From the NCBI GenBank assembly GCA_030453055.1, contig JAKDLC010000127.1, forward strand, positions 1-6,333: a DNA stretch of 6,333 nucleotides. The letters run 5' to 3'. This document shows positions 1 through 6,250 of the stretch, piece after piece (position 1 is the stretch's first letter; the number at the start of each line of letters is the position of its first letter). The position numbers and the translations under genes are program-made. A model generated the notes under the pieces. That model had not been told where the DNA came from and did no database searches. It saw nothing but the letters and a program-made list of their open reading frames with translations. Origin of the DNA: Nitrosospira sp. (GTDB taxonomy: Bacteria; Pseudomonadota; Gammaproteobacteria; Burkholderiales; Nitrosomonadaceae).

Positions 1-33
1 ATTTTGTTTTGTAGGGGGATTTTGTGAGGGAGT

Positions 34-80
34 GGCGTAGTGACTCATACGCCCGCGTCGGGTAAAAACCCATGACTCAC
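34..80. repeat. Cluster of short inverted and direct repeats at the left edge
   Basis: Three small structures are packed together. GGCGTA (34-39) pairs with TACGCC (48-53) around the loop GTGACTCA. GGGT (60-63) pairs with ACCC (68-71) around AAAA. The heptamer TGACTCA occurs at 41-47 and again at 73-79, and GTGACTCAT (40-48) faces ATGACTCAC (72-80) as an inverted repeat with only the central base unpaired. No open frame enters from the left for more than a few codons and no T-run follows the stems, so this does not look like coding sequence or a standard terminator. It may be a protein-binding region or the tail of an upstream transcription unit; the role is unknown. Confidence 0.4.
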
Positions 81-96
81 GCATTCAGAATCGCTA

Positions 97-125
97 TTTA
101 CACTGTAAATAATAATAGTTATTAT
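97..125 (+). promoter_or_regulatory. Sigma-70-type promoter of the DUF6607 lipoprotein gene
   Basis: TTTACA (97-102; 5 of 6 to TTGACA) and TATTAT (120-125; 5 of 6 to TATAAT) are separated by exactly 17 bases. A start of transcription near 132 would give a leader of about 112 bases before the ATG at 244. The spacer and -10 box are covered by a long palindrome, as expected for a repressible promoter. The region is AT-rich, which makes chance matches easier, so this is a prediction. Confidence 0.55.
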
Positions 126-129
126 TTAC
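105..129. promoter_or_regulatory. 25-base perfect palindrome, Fur-box-like operator
   Basis: GTAAATAATAA (105-115) and TTATTATTTAC (119-129) are perfect reverse complements around the centre TAG. Aligned on its centre, 108-126 matches the classical 19-base Fur-box consensus at 14 of 19 positions, and 110-124 matches the 7-1-7 form at 11 of 14. It overlaps the spacer and -10 element of the predicted promoter, the usual place for an iron-repressed operator. The left arm can instead pair with ATTTAC at 96-101 in a smaller hairpin. Fur is a guess from the consensus; another dimeric repressor would also fit. Confidence 0.45.
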
Positions 130-233
130 GCTAATGAATAAGTGGATTAAGAACCTGCCGTATCAGTGGATTCAGCTGCGGCAAACACGAGCCTGACGCC
201 ACTTTTTACCGATCGCTCAAGCTTCGTTTACAC

Positions 234-237
234 GGAG
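234..237 (+). promoter_or_regulatory. Ribosome binding site deciding the start of the DUF6607 gene
   Basis: GGAG lies six bases before the ATG at 244. The in-frame GTG at 166 has no comparable site, and the 26 residues it would add precede a complete lipoprotein signal peptide. The ATG is therefore preferred. Confidence 0.75.
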
Positions 238-243
238 ATATTC

Positions 244-1275
244 ATGAAACGTTCACTTGTAATTGCAACAAGCCTGCTCATGCTGCCTCTGCTCACCGCT
301 TGCGCCGGCAAATCTCATCTGACAAAACCTGATGCATCTGGCAATCCGCCAGTCTATCCAACTGTTGAGCGCCCGGTTGCCGGCTGTGCGGCCGATGAAC
401 GCACGTTCGACTGCGATCGCCGGGCTATTCTCGCAATGCTGGGCGAATATCAGGTCCAGTTCAAGTTCGACGAGACGGTAGTGTTAAAACCCGGCTACGA
501 GCGCAAGGAACCCAAGCGCAGCACCGGTTTTGAGCTCGTCGTGCTGGTCGAAGACACGGGCAAGCGGATTTCGTTACAACATATTCTCGTAACGCGCGCC
601 GGCGCCGTAACCAAGCATTGGCGTCAGGATTGGGTATACGAATTACCGGCGTACTGGACTTACACAGGCAATCAGCGCTTCGAGCAGCGAGAACGCGATG
701 CCGCCACGGTACCGGGCACGTGGACACAATTGGTCTACGAAGTCAATGACGCGCCGCGTTATTCCGGCAGCGGCAAGTGGAATCACCGGTATGGCGTGTC
801 AACCTGGACTGCGGAGCGCAGCTGGCGGCCGCTGCCTCGGCGCGAATACACCACGCGCAGCGACTACCAATTGATCAACGCCGAAAATCGTCACACCATC
901 GCCCCGCAGGGCTGGACACACGAGCAGGACAACACCAAGGTAATACGCGGGGAAGACGGAAAAGACATGGTATTGGTCCGCGAGTTCGGCTTCAACGAGT
1001 ACCGACGCATTGACGGCTACGATTTTGGACCTGCCCTGGCCTATTGGAAATCGACGTCCGACTTCTGGGAAGCGGTACGTGCGCGTTGGAACGACGAATT
1101 CACCAAATACGGAGCGGTAACGCTGGCCGTTCCGACTGGCGACGAGAGCTTCAACAAGGCAGTGCTCGAACTTGCGGACGCGTACAGGGAGGACCCCCGG
1201 TTAAAATACCGGGACAAGCTCGATCATATTTTCGGCAAATTCGTCAACGTCACTACGCCAGTCACCAGCCGCTAA
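244..1275 (+). CDS. DUF6607 family lipoprotein, function unknown
   Basis: A 343-residue protein with an N-terminal signal: MKRS, a hydrophobic stretch, and the lipobox LTAC at 17-20. This predicts acylation of Cys20. Ala follows the Cys, so the Asp inner-membrane retention signal is absent and an outer-membrane periplasmic lipoprotein is likely. The mature part resembles the DUF6607 family from memory of its conserved blocks: DRRAI near 58, FKFDET at 73-78, HWRQDW at 125-130, PRREYT and RSDY at 198-208, and HEQDN at 226-230. Many conserved Trp, Tyr and Arg residues suggest a beta-rich soluble fold, which is inference. Cys48 and Cys57 could form a disulfide. No biochemical role is established to my knowledge. 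The gene stands alone on the plus strand behind a palindrome-covered promoter resembling an iron-regulated one, so a role in metal or haem homeostasis is possible but unproven. It converges on the DUF4197 gene with a 40-base gap. Confidence 0.85.
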   Translation: MKRSLVIATSLLMLPLLTACAGKSHLTKPDASGNPPVYPTVERPVAGCAADERTFDCDRRAILAMLGEYQVQFKFDETVVLKPGYERKEPKRSTGFELVVLVEDTGKRISLQHILVTRAGAVTKHWRQDWVYELPAYWTYTGNQRFEQRERDAATVPGTWTQLVYEVNDAPRYSGSGKWNHRYGVSTWTAERSWRPLPRREYTTRSDYQLINAENRHTIAPQGWTHEQDNTKVIRGEDGKDMVLVREFGFNEYRRIDGYDFGPALAYWKSTSDFWEAVRARWNDEFTKYGAVTLAVPTGDESFNKAVLELADAYREDPRLKYRDKLDHIFGKFVNVTTPVTSR

Positions 1276-1315
1276 AATTTGATTGATCAAAATCCTCACG
1301 CCCACTGGACTGTGG

Positions 1316-1996
1316 TTACTTCAGCGATCCGAATACTTTTTGCAGCAATTCGCCGCCCTGACCCATCGGGTCGTTACGGATAAGGCGTTCTTCTTCCGCC
1401 ATCATCGTATAAAGGCCATCCAGTGTTTTTTGTGTAACGTAGCTTTCGATGTTGGCGTCTTTTTCCGCTATCAGGCCGAATTTCGCACCCTTGCCGGCAA
1501 ACTCATTGTATTTCCTGGCCAGACCCACCTGGTCTGTCGCATTCTTGACGATAGGCAGAAATTTTTGAGCCAGTTCCTCCGAAGTAGTACGGCGGAAGTA
1601 CTGGGTGGCCGCATCATCACCCCCGGTAAGTATCTTTTTGGCGTCCTCCATCGACATCTTTTTCACTGCATTCACCAGCAGCGGCTCGGCTTCCATCGCC
1701 GCGGTTTCCGCGGCGCGATTCATGGCCACGATCAGCCCATCAGCATACTTGCTCATGCCAAAGGTGCGCATCGTCTTTTCCGCTTTTTGTAGCGCTCCGG
1801 GCAACGGAATCCTGACCTTTGGATTCTCAAGAAACCCGTTGGTTACCCCCAGTTTGTCGACTGCTGCGCTGGCTCCCTGGGTAAGCGCCTGCTTTAAGCC
1901 ATCGGTTGCTTCTTCGCCGGAAAGCGCATCGATTCCCGAAGCAAAGGCAGGCTCGAAAACGAAAAACCAAACAAAAAAAACGGCAGTGGTACGCAT
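1316..1996 (-). CDS. DUF4197 domain-containing exported protein
   Basis: A 226-residue protein. Residues 1-19 form a signal peptide with an Arg near the start, a Phe/Val-rich core and a likely cleavage site AFA-S. The rest matches the DUF4197 pattern: an early helix of the type GLKQAL-(x)3-GA-(x)2-AV near 33-46, a segment with IPLPG at 63-67, then a mostly helical, Lys/Glu-rich body with MNRAAE at 92-97 and a conserved-looking RRTTSEEL at 135-142. A near C-terminal block covers LDGLYTMMAEEE. Such proteins are probably periplasmic; no function is known. The start is secured by a near-perfect ribosome binding site. It lies 108 bases downstream of lipA on the same strand, so it could be read through from the lip operon or have its own promoter; no clear promoter is visible. 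No Cys is present, so it is not a lipoprotein. Confidence 0.88.
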   Translation of the reverse strand: MRTTAVFFVWFFVFEPAFASGIDALSGEEATDGLKQALTQGASAAVDKLGVTNGFLENPKVRIPLPGALQKAEKTMRTFGMSKYADGLIVAMNRAAETAAMEAEPLLVNAVKKMSMEDAKKILTGGDDAATQYFRRTTSEELAQKFLPIVKNATDQVGLARKYNEFAGKGAKFGLIAEKDANIESYVTQKTLDGLYTMMAEEERLIRNDPMGQGGELLQKVFGSLK

Positions 1997-2001
1997 GGGG
2001 G

Positions 2002-2008
2002 ACCTCCT
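2002..2008 (-). promoter_or_regulatory. Strong Shine-Dalgarno of the DUF4197 gene
   Basis: On the minus strand AGGAGGT lies five bases (all C) before the ATG. It is the strongest ribosome binding site in the window and suggests efficient translation independent of the upstream lipA gene. Confidence 0.85.
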
Positions 2009-2104
2009 ATCGGGAGCGTTATTTCATTATTCGAGAATCCTTATCTGTCGTCTAAATTGAGCCGGTACGTTTAACGGCAGCAAAGGCGGATAGGATAGGT
2101 TAGA

Positions 2105-3049
2105 TCAGCCTATGCCCGCCTCATGCGCCTGCTGATCGGCATGGTAACTGGAACGCACCATCGGACCACAGGCGGCATTGCTGAAACCCATCTCGATCGA
2201 GGCGCGCTCGAATGCCTTGAACCCCTCCGGCGGCACATAACGCAACACGGGTAAATGTCCGGTGCTGGGTTGCAGATATTGACCGATTGTAAGCATCTCG
2301 ACATCGTGTTTGCGCAAATCACGCAGCACTTCAAGAATTTCCTCGTCGGTTTCTCCCAGGCCCAGCATTAACCCGGATTTGGTGGGGATTCCCGGAAAAC
2401 GTGCCTTGAAGTCTTTCAGCAATCTGAGCGAATGCGCGTAATCCGCGCCAGGGCGGCACTGCTTGTAGAGGCGCGGCACGGTTTCGAGATTATGGTTCAA
2501 CACGTCAGGCGGACACGCAAATAATTTTTCCAGCGCGACTTCCAGCCTTCCGCGAAAATCCGGCACGAGAATTTCTATTTTTGTTTGCGGGGAATGGATT
2601 CGAACCTGACTTATGCAATCCACAAAATGCTGGGCGCCGCCGTCGCGCAGATCATCGCGGTCGACACTGGTGATGACAACATATTTCAGCTTCATGGCGG
2701 CGATGGATTTCGCCAGATGCAGCGGCTCTGTGGCGTCCGGCGGCAGCGGTCTGCCATGCGCCACGTCACAGAAAGGACATCTACGGGTACAAAGGTCGCC
2801 CAGAATCATGAAAGTGGCGGTGCCCTTACCAAAACACTCGCCGATATTGGGGCAGGAAGCTTCTTCGCACACGGTGTGCAGTTTCTGTTCCCGCAAAATT
2901 CGTTTGACTTCGTGGAACGCCTGACTGTTGGACGAGCGCACCCGTATCCATGACGGTTTACGCAACAGCTCACTCTGCGATTGCGGCACGATTTTAATGG
3001 GATTGCGTGCGGTTTTAGCCGCACCTTTCTGGCGGGTTTCAGTGGTCAT
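2105..3049 (-). CDS. lipA: Lipoyl synthase (radical SAM sulfur insertion)
   Basis: LipA inserts two sulfur atoms at C6 and C8 of the protein-bound octanoyl group, giving the lipoyl cofactor of pyruvate and 2-oxoglutarate dehydrogenases and the glycine cleavage H protein. It acts in the cytoplasm. The protein has 314 residues (E. coli: 321). The auxiliary [4Fe-4S] cluster ligands are Cys61, Cys66 and Cys72 in [12 protein letters not shown]. The radical SAM motif CxxxCxxC is Cys87, Cys91 and Cys94, in [15 protein letters not shown]. The C-terminal RSSYH (299-303) supplies the conserved Ser that ligates the auxiliary cluster. All key residues are present, so it should be active. The gene starts 12 bases after the lipB stop. 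No Shine-Dalgarno lies close to the ATG: the mRNA instead carries CTCCTTTT there, so translation probably depends on coupling to lipB. No better downstream start is seen. Confidence 0.97.
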   Translation of the reverse strand: MTTETRQKGAAKTARNPIKIVPQSQSELLRKPSWIRVRSSNSQAFHEVKRILREQKLHTVCEEASCPNIGECFGKGTATFMILGDLCTRRCPFCDVAHGRPLPPDATEPLHLAKSIAAMKLKYVVITSVDRDDLRDGGAQHFVDCISQVRIHSPQTKIEILVPDFRGRLEVALEKLFACPPDVLNHNLETVPRLYKQCRPGADYAHSLRLLKDFKARFPGIPTKSGLMLGLGETDEEILEVLRDLRKHDVEMLTIGQYLQPSTGHLPVLRYVPPEGFKAFERASIEMGFSNAACGPMVRSSYHADQQAHEAGIG

Positions 3050-3061
3050 GACAAAAGGAGC

Positions 3062-3739
3062 TTATTCCTGATAAATTTCTATTTTTGGGTTTAATCTCAT
3101 TTGCAGTTTATCGGCGAGTTTGTTGCTCAACGTTCTCAACCCGTCAGCTACCCCGAGGTCTCGGGTTTGCGTTACGCGTAAACCCGAATGGCCACAGGGG
3201 TTAATTGCCGCAAACGGACTCATATCCATGTCCACATTGAGAGCAAGGCCGTGGTAGCAATAGCCGTTTTTTATTTTTAACCCCAACGCCGCGATTTTTG
3301 CACCATCCACGTACACGCCGGGCGCGGCCACTCGTCCTTCCGCGTCGACATGGTAGTCCCGCAGCAAGTCTACCACGGCGCCTTCCATCTTTCTGACCAG
3401 CTCGCGCACGCCAAGTTTGAGACGGCGCATGTCCAGCAACAGGTAGGCAATAATTTGGCCAGGGCCATGGTACGTGATTTGGCCGCCGCGATCTGTCCGT
3501 ATCACGATAATTCCATCGTTGCGGAGGAGGTGTTCCGGTCTACCCGCGACGCCTTGGGTGTAAACCGGCGGATGCTGCAACAGCCAGATCTCGTCGAGCG
3601 TATTCTCCGTGCGTGATGCCGTAAAATCTTTCATTGCGCGCCACGTAGTGAGATAGTCCGTCAGGCCGGCATATCCGATTTTGATGCTTGAACCCTTCGT
3701 CCTTCGTTCAAGGTTTGGTTCCAGGCATAAGGTGTCCAT
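3062..3739 (-). CDS. lipB: Octanoyl-[acyl carrier protein]:protein N-octanoyltransferase
   Basis: LipB moves octanoate from acyl carrier protein to the target Lys of lipoyl domains, the step before LipA. The protein has 225 residues (E. coli: 213). Visible family motifs are LDEIWLLQHPPVYTQG (48-63), RGGQITYHGPGQ (84-95), GAKIAALGLKI (146-156) and INPCGHSG (179-186). The catalytic pair is Lys148 and Cys182; their 34-residue spacing equals that of E. coli Lys135 and Cys169. The first roughly 18 residues are an extension with no clear family match, and homology begins near IKIGYAGL (19-26). The ATG at 3739 is the only standard start in frame before that point, because a stop lies eight codons upstream, but it has no good ribosome binding site. 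The gene follows ybeD by 41 bases and precedes lipA by 12, clearly in one operon. Confidence 0.96.
   Translation of the reverse strand: MDTLCLEPNLERRTKGSSIKIGYAGLTDYLTTWRAMKDFTASRTENTLDEIWLLQHPPVYTQGVAGRPEHLLRNDGIIVIRTDRGGQITYHGPGQIIAYLLLDMRRLKLGVRELVRKMEGAVVDLLRDYHVDAEGRVAAPGVYVDGAKIAALGLKIKNGYCYHGLALNVDMDMSPFAAINPCGHSGLRVTQTRDLGVADGLRTLSNKLADKLQMRLNPKIEIYQE
3687..3712 (-). repeat. Inverted repeat inside the 5' end of lipB
   Basis: CTTGAAC (3687-3693) and GTTCAAG (3706-3712) are a perfect 7-base inverted repeat around 12 bases. The interior and right arm hold a tandem CCTTCGT (3694-3700 and 3701-3707). In the mRNA the loop reads GAAGGACGAAGG, which contains two Shine-Dalgarno-like runs. It lies within the poorly conserved N-terminal extension of LipB, so it may serve RNA structure or translation rather than protein function. 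Confidence 0.55.
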
Positions 3740-3780
3740 GTTCCAATGCGTATCCTGGGATTATTCAGGGCTCAAAATAC

Positions 3781-4152
3781 TCATAATACCATCACTACCA
3801 TGGGATGCTGGCACAGCTCTTGATATAGCGCATCCAGTTGTGCACGAGAAATTGCGCGAATGGTGCAGGTGAGACTCAGGTACGTATTTTTTTTGCTGAT
3901 CCTGACTTCCAGGCTCGCCTCCTCAAAATCCGGGGCATGACGTTTCACGATCATCAGCACGGCCTGGGTGAAGGCTTGCCGGCACTGCTCCGTTGACGCG
4001 GCGGTAACGGAATCATCCGGGGCGCGAGGCAGAATAGTATCGCGCTTGAGGTAAGTGATCGGCTTCACCGGTAAACCATCCACACGTCCCATGATTTTAA
4101 CGGGAAAGTCACATGGATATTCGATTAATGAAGGCTGCGCGGATGTGTTCAT
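3781..4152 (-). CDS. ybeD: YbeD/DUF493 family protein with an internal insertion
   Basis: A 123-residue cytoplasmic protein of the DUF493 (YbeD) family, a small ACT-like alpha/beta fold whose function is unclear. The family signature is seen at both ends: LIEYPCDFPVKIMG (9-22), then IVKRHAPDF (68-76), LEVRISKKNTYLSLTCTIRA (81-100) and LDALYQEL (106-113), ending in VMVL. The E. coli protein has 87 residues and ends in VRMVL. Here about 33 extra residues (roughly 25-57) sit between the first strand and the first helix, containing two Pro-rich turns and no obvious domain. The position between dat and lipB matches the E. coli dacA-ybeD-lipB neighbourhood, which supports the assignment. A possible ribosome binding site, AGAGG, lies about ten bases upstream in the loop of a predicted hairpin. 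A link to lipoate metabolism is suggested only by gene order. Confidence 0.9.
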   Translation of the reverse strand: MNTSAQPSLIEYPCDFPVKIMGRVDGLPVKPITYLKRDTILPRAPDDSVTAASTEQCRQAFTQAVLMIVKRHAPDFEEASLEVRISKKNTYLSLTCTIRAISRAQLDALYQELCQHPMVVMVL

Positions 4153-4179
4153 GGGCTCGGAACCTCTAAAGGAGCACCC
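4153..4179 (-). promoter_or_regulatory. Hairpin spanning the dat-ybeD gap with the RBS in its loop
   Basis: Read on the mRNA, the 27-base gap begins with GGG-TG-CTC and ends with GAGCCC. GGG pairs with CCC and CTC with GAG, leaving a two-base TG bulge. The 13-base loop contains AGAGG, the only Shine-Dalgarno-like run for ybeD. The stem is only six pairs, so its stability is uncertain. It could present or modulate the ribosome binding site as ribosomes finish dat. Confidence 0.35.
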
Positions 4180-5037
4180 TCAAAATGCAGCGCTGCCGCG
4201 CATTACCGTGATCTTGTAATTCTGGTAGAGCTGGTACAGCATCGCGAATATTGGTCCCGGTTTGCCATCGCCCACCGATTTTCCGTCAAGACGGGTGATG
4301 GGCATGATTTCTTTCGTTGAGGATGTCAGCAGGAGTTCCTGTGCGGTACGCACTTCATACTCCGAAACCGCTCTCACTTCATGCCGGATTTTATTTGCAG
4401 CCGCCAATTCAAGCACAACATCGTAGGTTATGCCGGGCAGCATCAAATGATTTTTCGGTGGGGCCAGCAGAATTTCGTTTTTTACCACAAAAATATTGCT
4501 GGCTGCACCCTCGGTCATAAAGCCGTCGCGCAGCAGCACGGTTTCTATCGCGCCCGCATCAATCGCCATTTGTCGTAACAACACATTGGGTAACAACGAA
4601 ATTGCCTTAATGTCGCAGCGTAGCCATCGGTTGTCGTTGGTTGTGACGACGGCAACGCCCGTAGCGAGCAACTCCCTCGGCGGCGCCGGCAGCGGATTAC
4701 TCATAATGAATACGGTAGGCCTGACGCCCTTGGGAAAAGCATGATCGCGCTTGGCCACGCCACGGGTGACGTGCAAATAGAGGGACTGATCATCACTTTC
4801 GTTACCGGCGATGATTTGTTCGACCAGGCGGCTCCATTCCTTGCCGGAGTGTGGATTCAAAAGACGAATGCCATCGAGGCTGTGCTGCAAGCGGCGCAAG
4901 TGTTCAGCCAAACGAAAGGGCTTGCGGGAATACACCGGGATGACTTCATATACACCGTCGCCAAAAATGAAACCCCTGTCCAGTACCGGGATGCGGGCTT
5001 CCTCGATAGGCATGAAATCACCGTTGAGATAAATCAT
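4180..5037 (-). CDS. dat: D-amino-acid aminotransferase (fold-type IV PLP enzyme)
   Basis: A 285-residue cytoplasmic PLP-dependent transaminase, predicted to interconvert D-alanine plus 2-oxoglutarate with pyruvate plus D-glutamate. Landmarks are LDRGFIFGDGVYEVIPVY (19-36), RGVAKRDHAFP (92-102), the PLP-binding Lys144 in CDIKAISLLPN, and Glu176 in TEGAASNIF. Compared with the Bacillus sp. YM-1 D-amino-acid transaminase, as I recall it (Tyr31, Arg98, His100, Lys145, Glu177), the corresponding residues here are Tyr30, Arg97, His99, Lys144 and Glu176, each displaced by exactly one. The Tyr/Arg/His carboxylate trap favours D-amino-acid specificity over branched-chain aminotransferase or aminodeoxychorismate lyase, which share the fold. 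The start is supported by AAGGG five bases upstream. The gene lies between the D,D-carboxypeptidase gene, whose product frees D-Ala, and ybeD, so recycling of D-Ala into D-Glu is a reasonable inference. Confidence 0.93.
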   Translation of the reverse strand: MIYLNGDFMPIEEARIPVLDRGFIFGDGVYEVIPVYSRKPFRLAEHLRRLQHSLDGIRLLNPHSGKEWSRLVEQIIAGNESDDQSLYLHVTRGVAKRDHAFPKGVRPTVFIMSNPLPAPPRELLATGVAVVTTNDNRWLRCDIKAISLLPNVLLRQMAIDAGAIETVLLRDGFMTEGAASNIFVVKNEILLAPPKNHLMLPGITYDVVLELAAANKIRHEVRAVSEYEVRTAQELLLTSSTKEIMPITRLDGKSVGDGKPGPIFAMLYQLYQNYKITVMRGSAAF

Positions 5038-5042
5038 GATGG

Positions 5043-5047
5043 CCCTT
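5043..5047 (-). promoter_or_regulatory. Ribosome binding site of dat
   Basis: On the minus strand AAGGG lies five bases before the dat ATG, a moderate but well-spaced Shine-Dalgarno that confirms the start. Confidence 0.65.
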
Positions 5048-5107
5048 GTAAATAAACCCGGTAGCGAAGTCCGGTGCGCGCCAATTCACACTTCACACTT
5101 ATTCGCA

Positions 5108-6250
5108 TCAATTAAACAACATTTGCATACTATCCCAGGCGCGGCCGAATATATTCGCCACATTCACGTTTTCCAGCGCCACGAGCGGATGTTCCGCCAT
5201 CGGTTTGCCATCGAGCGTGAACTTCACCAACCCTACTTTTTGTCCTGCATTGATAGGGGCGATCAAAGGCTGCTTATACTCCATTCTGGCTTTCAACTTA
5301 TCGGACTGGCCCTTGGGGAGAGAAAAATAAACATCGTGATCGAATCCCGTCTTGAGCTTGTTCTGTGCGCCTTTCCATAGCGGGATGGCGGCCACCTCAT
5401 GTTCCTTCCGATACAGGTGCACGGTGTCGTAGAACTGGAAACCGTGATTCAACAGGCGCTGGCTTTCCATGGTGCGCGCATTATCGGAGACGGTTCCCAT
5501 CACCACGGAAATCAACCGCCGCTCGCCGCGTTTGGCGGAAGTGATGAGACAATAGCCGGCGGCTTCGGTATGCCCCGTCTTAAGGCCATCCACGTTGGGA
5601 TCGAGCCACAGCAGACGATTCCGGTTGGGCTGGGTGATCTTGTTGTAGGTATACTCCCGCAACGAATAAAGCGGGTAGTATTCCGGAAAATCACGGATCA
5701 TGGCCGCCGCCAGCAAGGAGAGATCGTGCGCGGTAGTGTAATGCTCGGGATGCGGCAGGCCGGTGGAATTGGCGAAGCGAGTGTTCTTCATGCCTAAACG
5801 CCCTGCCTCCTTGTTCATCATCTGCACGAAGACAACCTCCGAACCGGCGACCGCTTCCGCCAGCGCGATGCACGCATCATTACCGGACTGCACGATCATG
5901 CCGCGCATCAGTTCGTCAATCGTCACCGGCTTGTTGGGCTCTATGAACATGCGGGACCCTTGCGTACGCCAGGCACGCTCGGATACGGGCACGGTTTGGG
6001 TCAAGGTGACCCGTTTCTGCCGAAGGGCTGAAAAGACAACGTGCGCTGTCATCAGCTTGGTAAGCGATGCGGGTTCAACGCGTTCATGAACATTCTGGCC
6101 GGCCAATGTCTGCCCGCTTTGAACGTCGGTGAGAATGTAAGACTTGGCCGCCACGGCCAACGCGGATTGCGGCGCCGCGTCATGCGGGGGCGGCTGGGCG
6201 CCTGCGGGAAGTGCGAAAAAGCAAAGCAGTAACGGGAGTAAACGTTTCAT
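5108..6250 (-). CDS. dacC: D-alanyl-D-alanine carboxypeptidase, PBP5/6 family
   Basis: A 380-residue penicillin-binding protein (E. coli PBP5 and PBP6 have about 400) that trims the terminal D-Ala from peptidoglycan pentapeptides in the periplasm. Residues 1-18 are a signal peptide with likely cleavage ALPAGA-Q. The peptidase S11 domain carries all three active-site motifs: SLTK (Ser62 nucleophile, Lys65), SGN (122-124) and KTG (224-226). A PBP5-type C-terminal beta domain follows (about 276-360), and the last roughly 18 residues (NVANIFGRAWDSMQMLFN) form a plausible amphipathic helix for membrane anchoring, as in PBP5. The start ATG has no clear Shine-Dalgarno, but a stop seven codons upstream and the complete signal peptide leave no alternative. 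It is the first gene of the operon running through dat, ybeD, lipB and lipA. The choice between dacA and dacC naming is not decidable from the sequence. Confidence 0.95.
   Translation of the reverse strand: MKRLLPLLLCFFALPAGAQPPPHDAAPQSALAVAAKSYILTDVQSGQTLAGQNVHERVEPASLTKLMTAHVVFSALRQKRVTLTQTVPVSERAWRTQGSRMFIEPNKPVTIDELMRGMIVQSGNDACIALAEAVAGSEVVFVQMMNKEAGRLGMKNTRFANSTGLPHPEHYTTAHDLSLLAAAMIRDFPEYYPLYSLREYTYNKITQPNRNRLLWLDPNVDGLKTGHTEAAGYCLITSAKRGERRLISVVMGTVSDNARTMESQRLLNHGFQFYDTVHLYRKEHEVAAIPLWKGAQNKLKTGFDHDVYFSLPKGQSDKLKARMEYKQPLIAPINAGQKVGLVKFTLDGKPMAEHPLVALENVNVANIFGRAWDSMQMLFN

Noticed and set aside
166..243. GTG at 166 as an upstream start adding 26 residues to the DUF6607 protein
   Set aside because: No ribosome binding site precedes it, and the ATG at 244 has GGAG at proper spacing and begins a complete lipoprotein signal peptide.
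1276..1315. Bidirectional terminator between the convergent DUF6607 and DUF4197 genes
   Set aside because: Only TTTGAT-TG-ATCAAA (two-base loop, AT-rich) and CCAC/GTGG (four pairs) are present, neither GC-rich nor followed by a proper T-run.
1997..2104. Fur box or clear promoter upstream of DUF4197
   Set aside because: The best alignment, around GATAAGGATTCTCGAATAA, matches the Fur consensus at only about 10 of 19 positions. AATAAT could be a -10 box, but no good -35 has proper spacing.
2050..2104. Terminator after lipA
   Set aside because: GCCG and CGGC can pair with a ten-base loop, but the stem is four pairs and no T-run follows.
2585..2953. Long open frames opposite lipA, and similar ones opposite dac and DUF4197
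   Set aside because: They lie antisense to strongly conserved genes, lack ribosome binding sites and show no recognisable protein motif.
4185..4211. Tiny plus-strand frame after GGAG at 4171-4174
   Set aside because: It would encode only eight residues inside the 3' end of dat on the opposite strand, with no support.
5038..5107. Attenuator or terminator in the dac-dat gap, and a tandem TTCACAC at 5085-5098
   Set aside because: The CCGG/CCGG stem has four pairs around nine bases, too weak to call. Two copies of a seven-base unit is within chance expectation.
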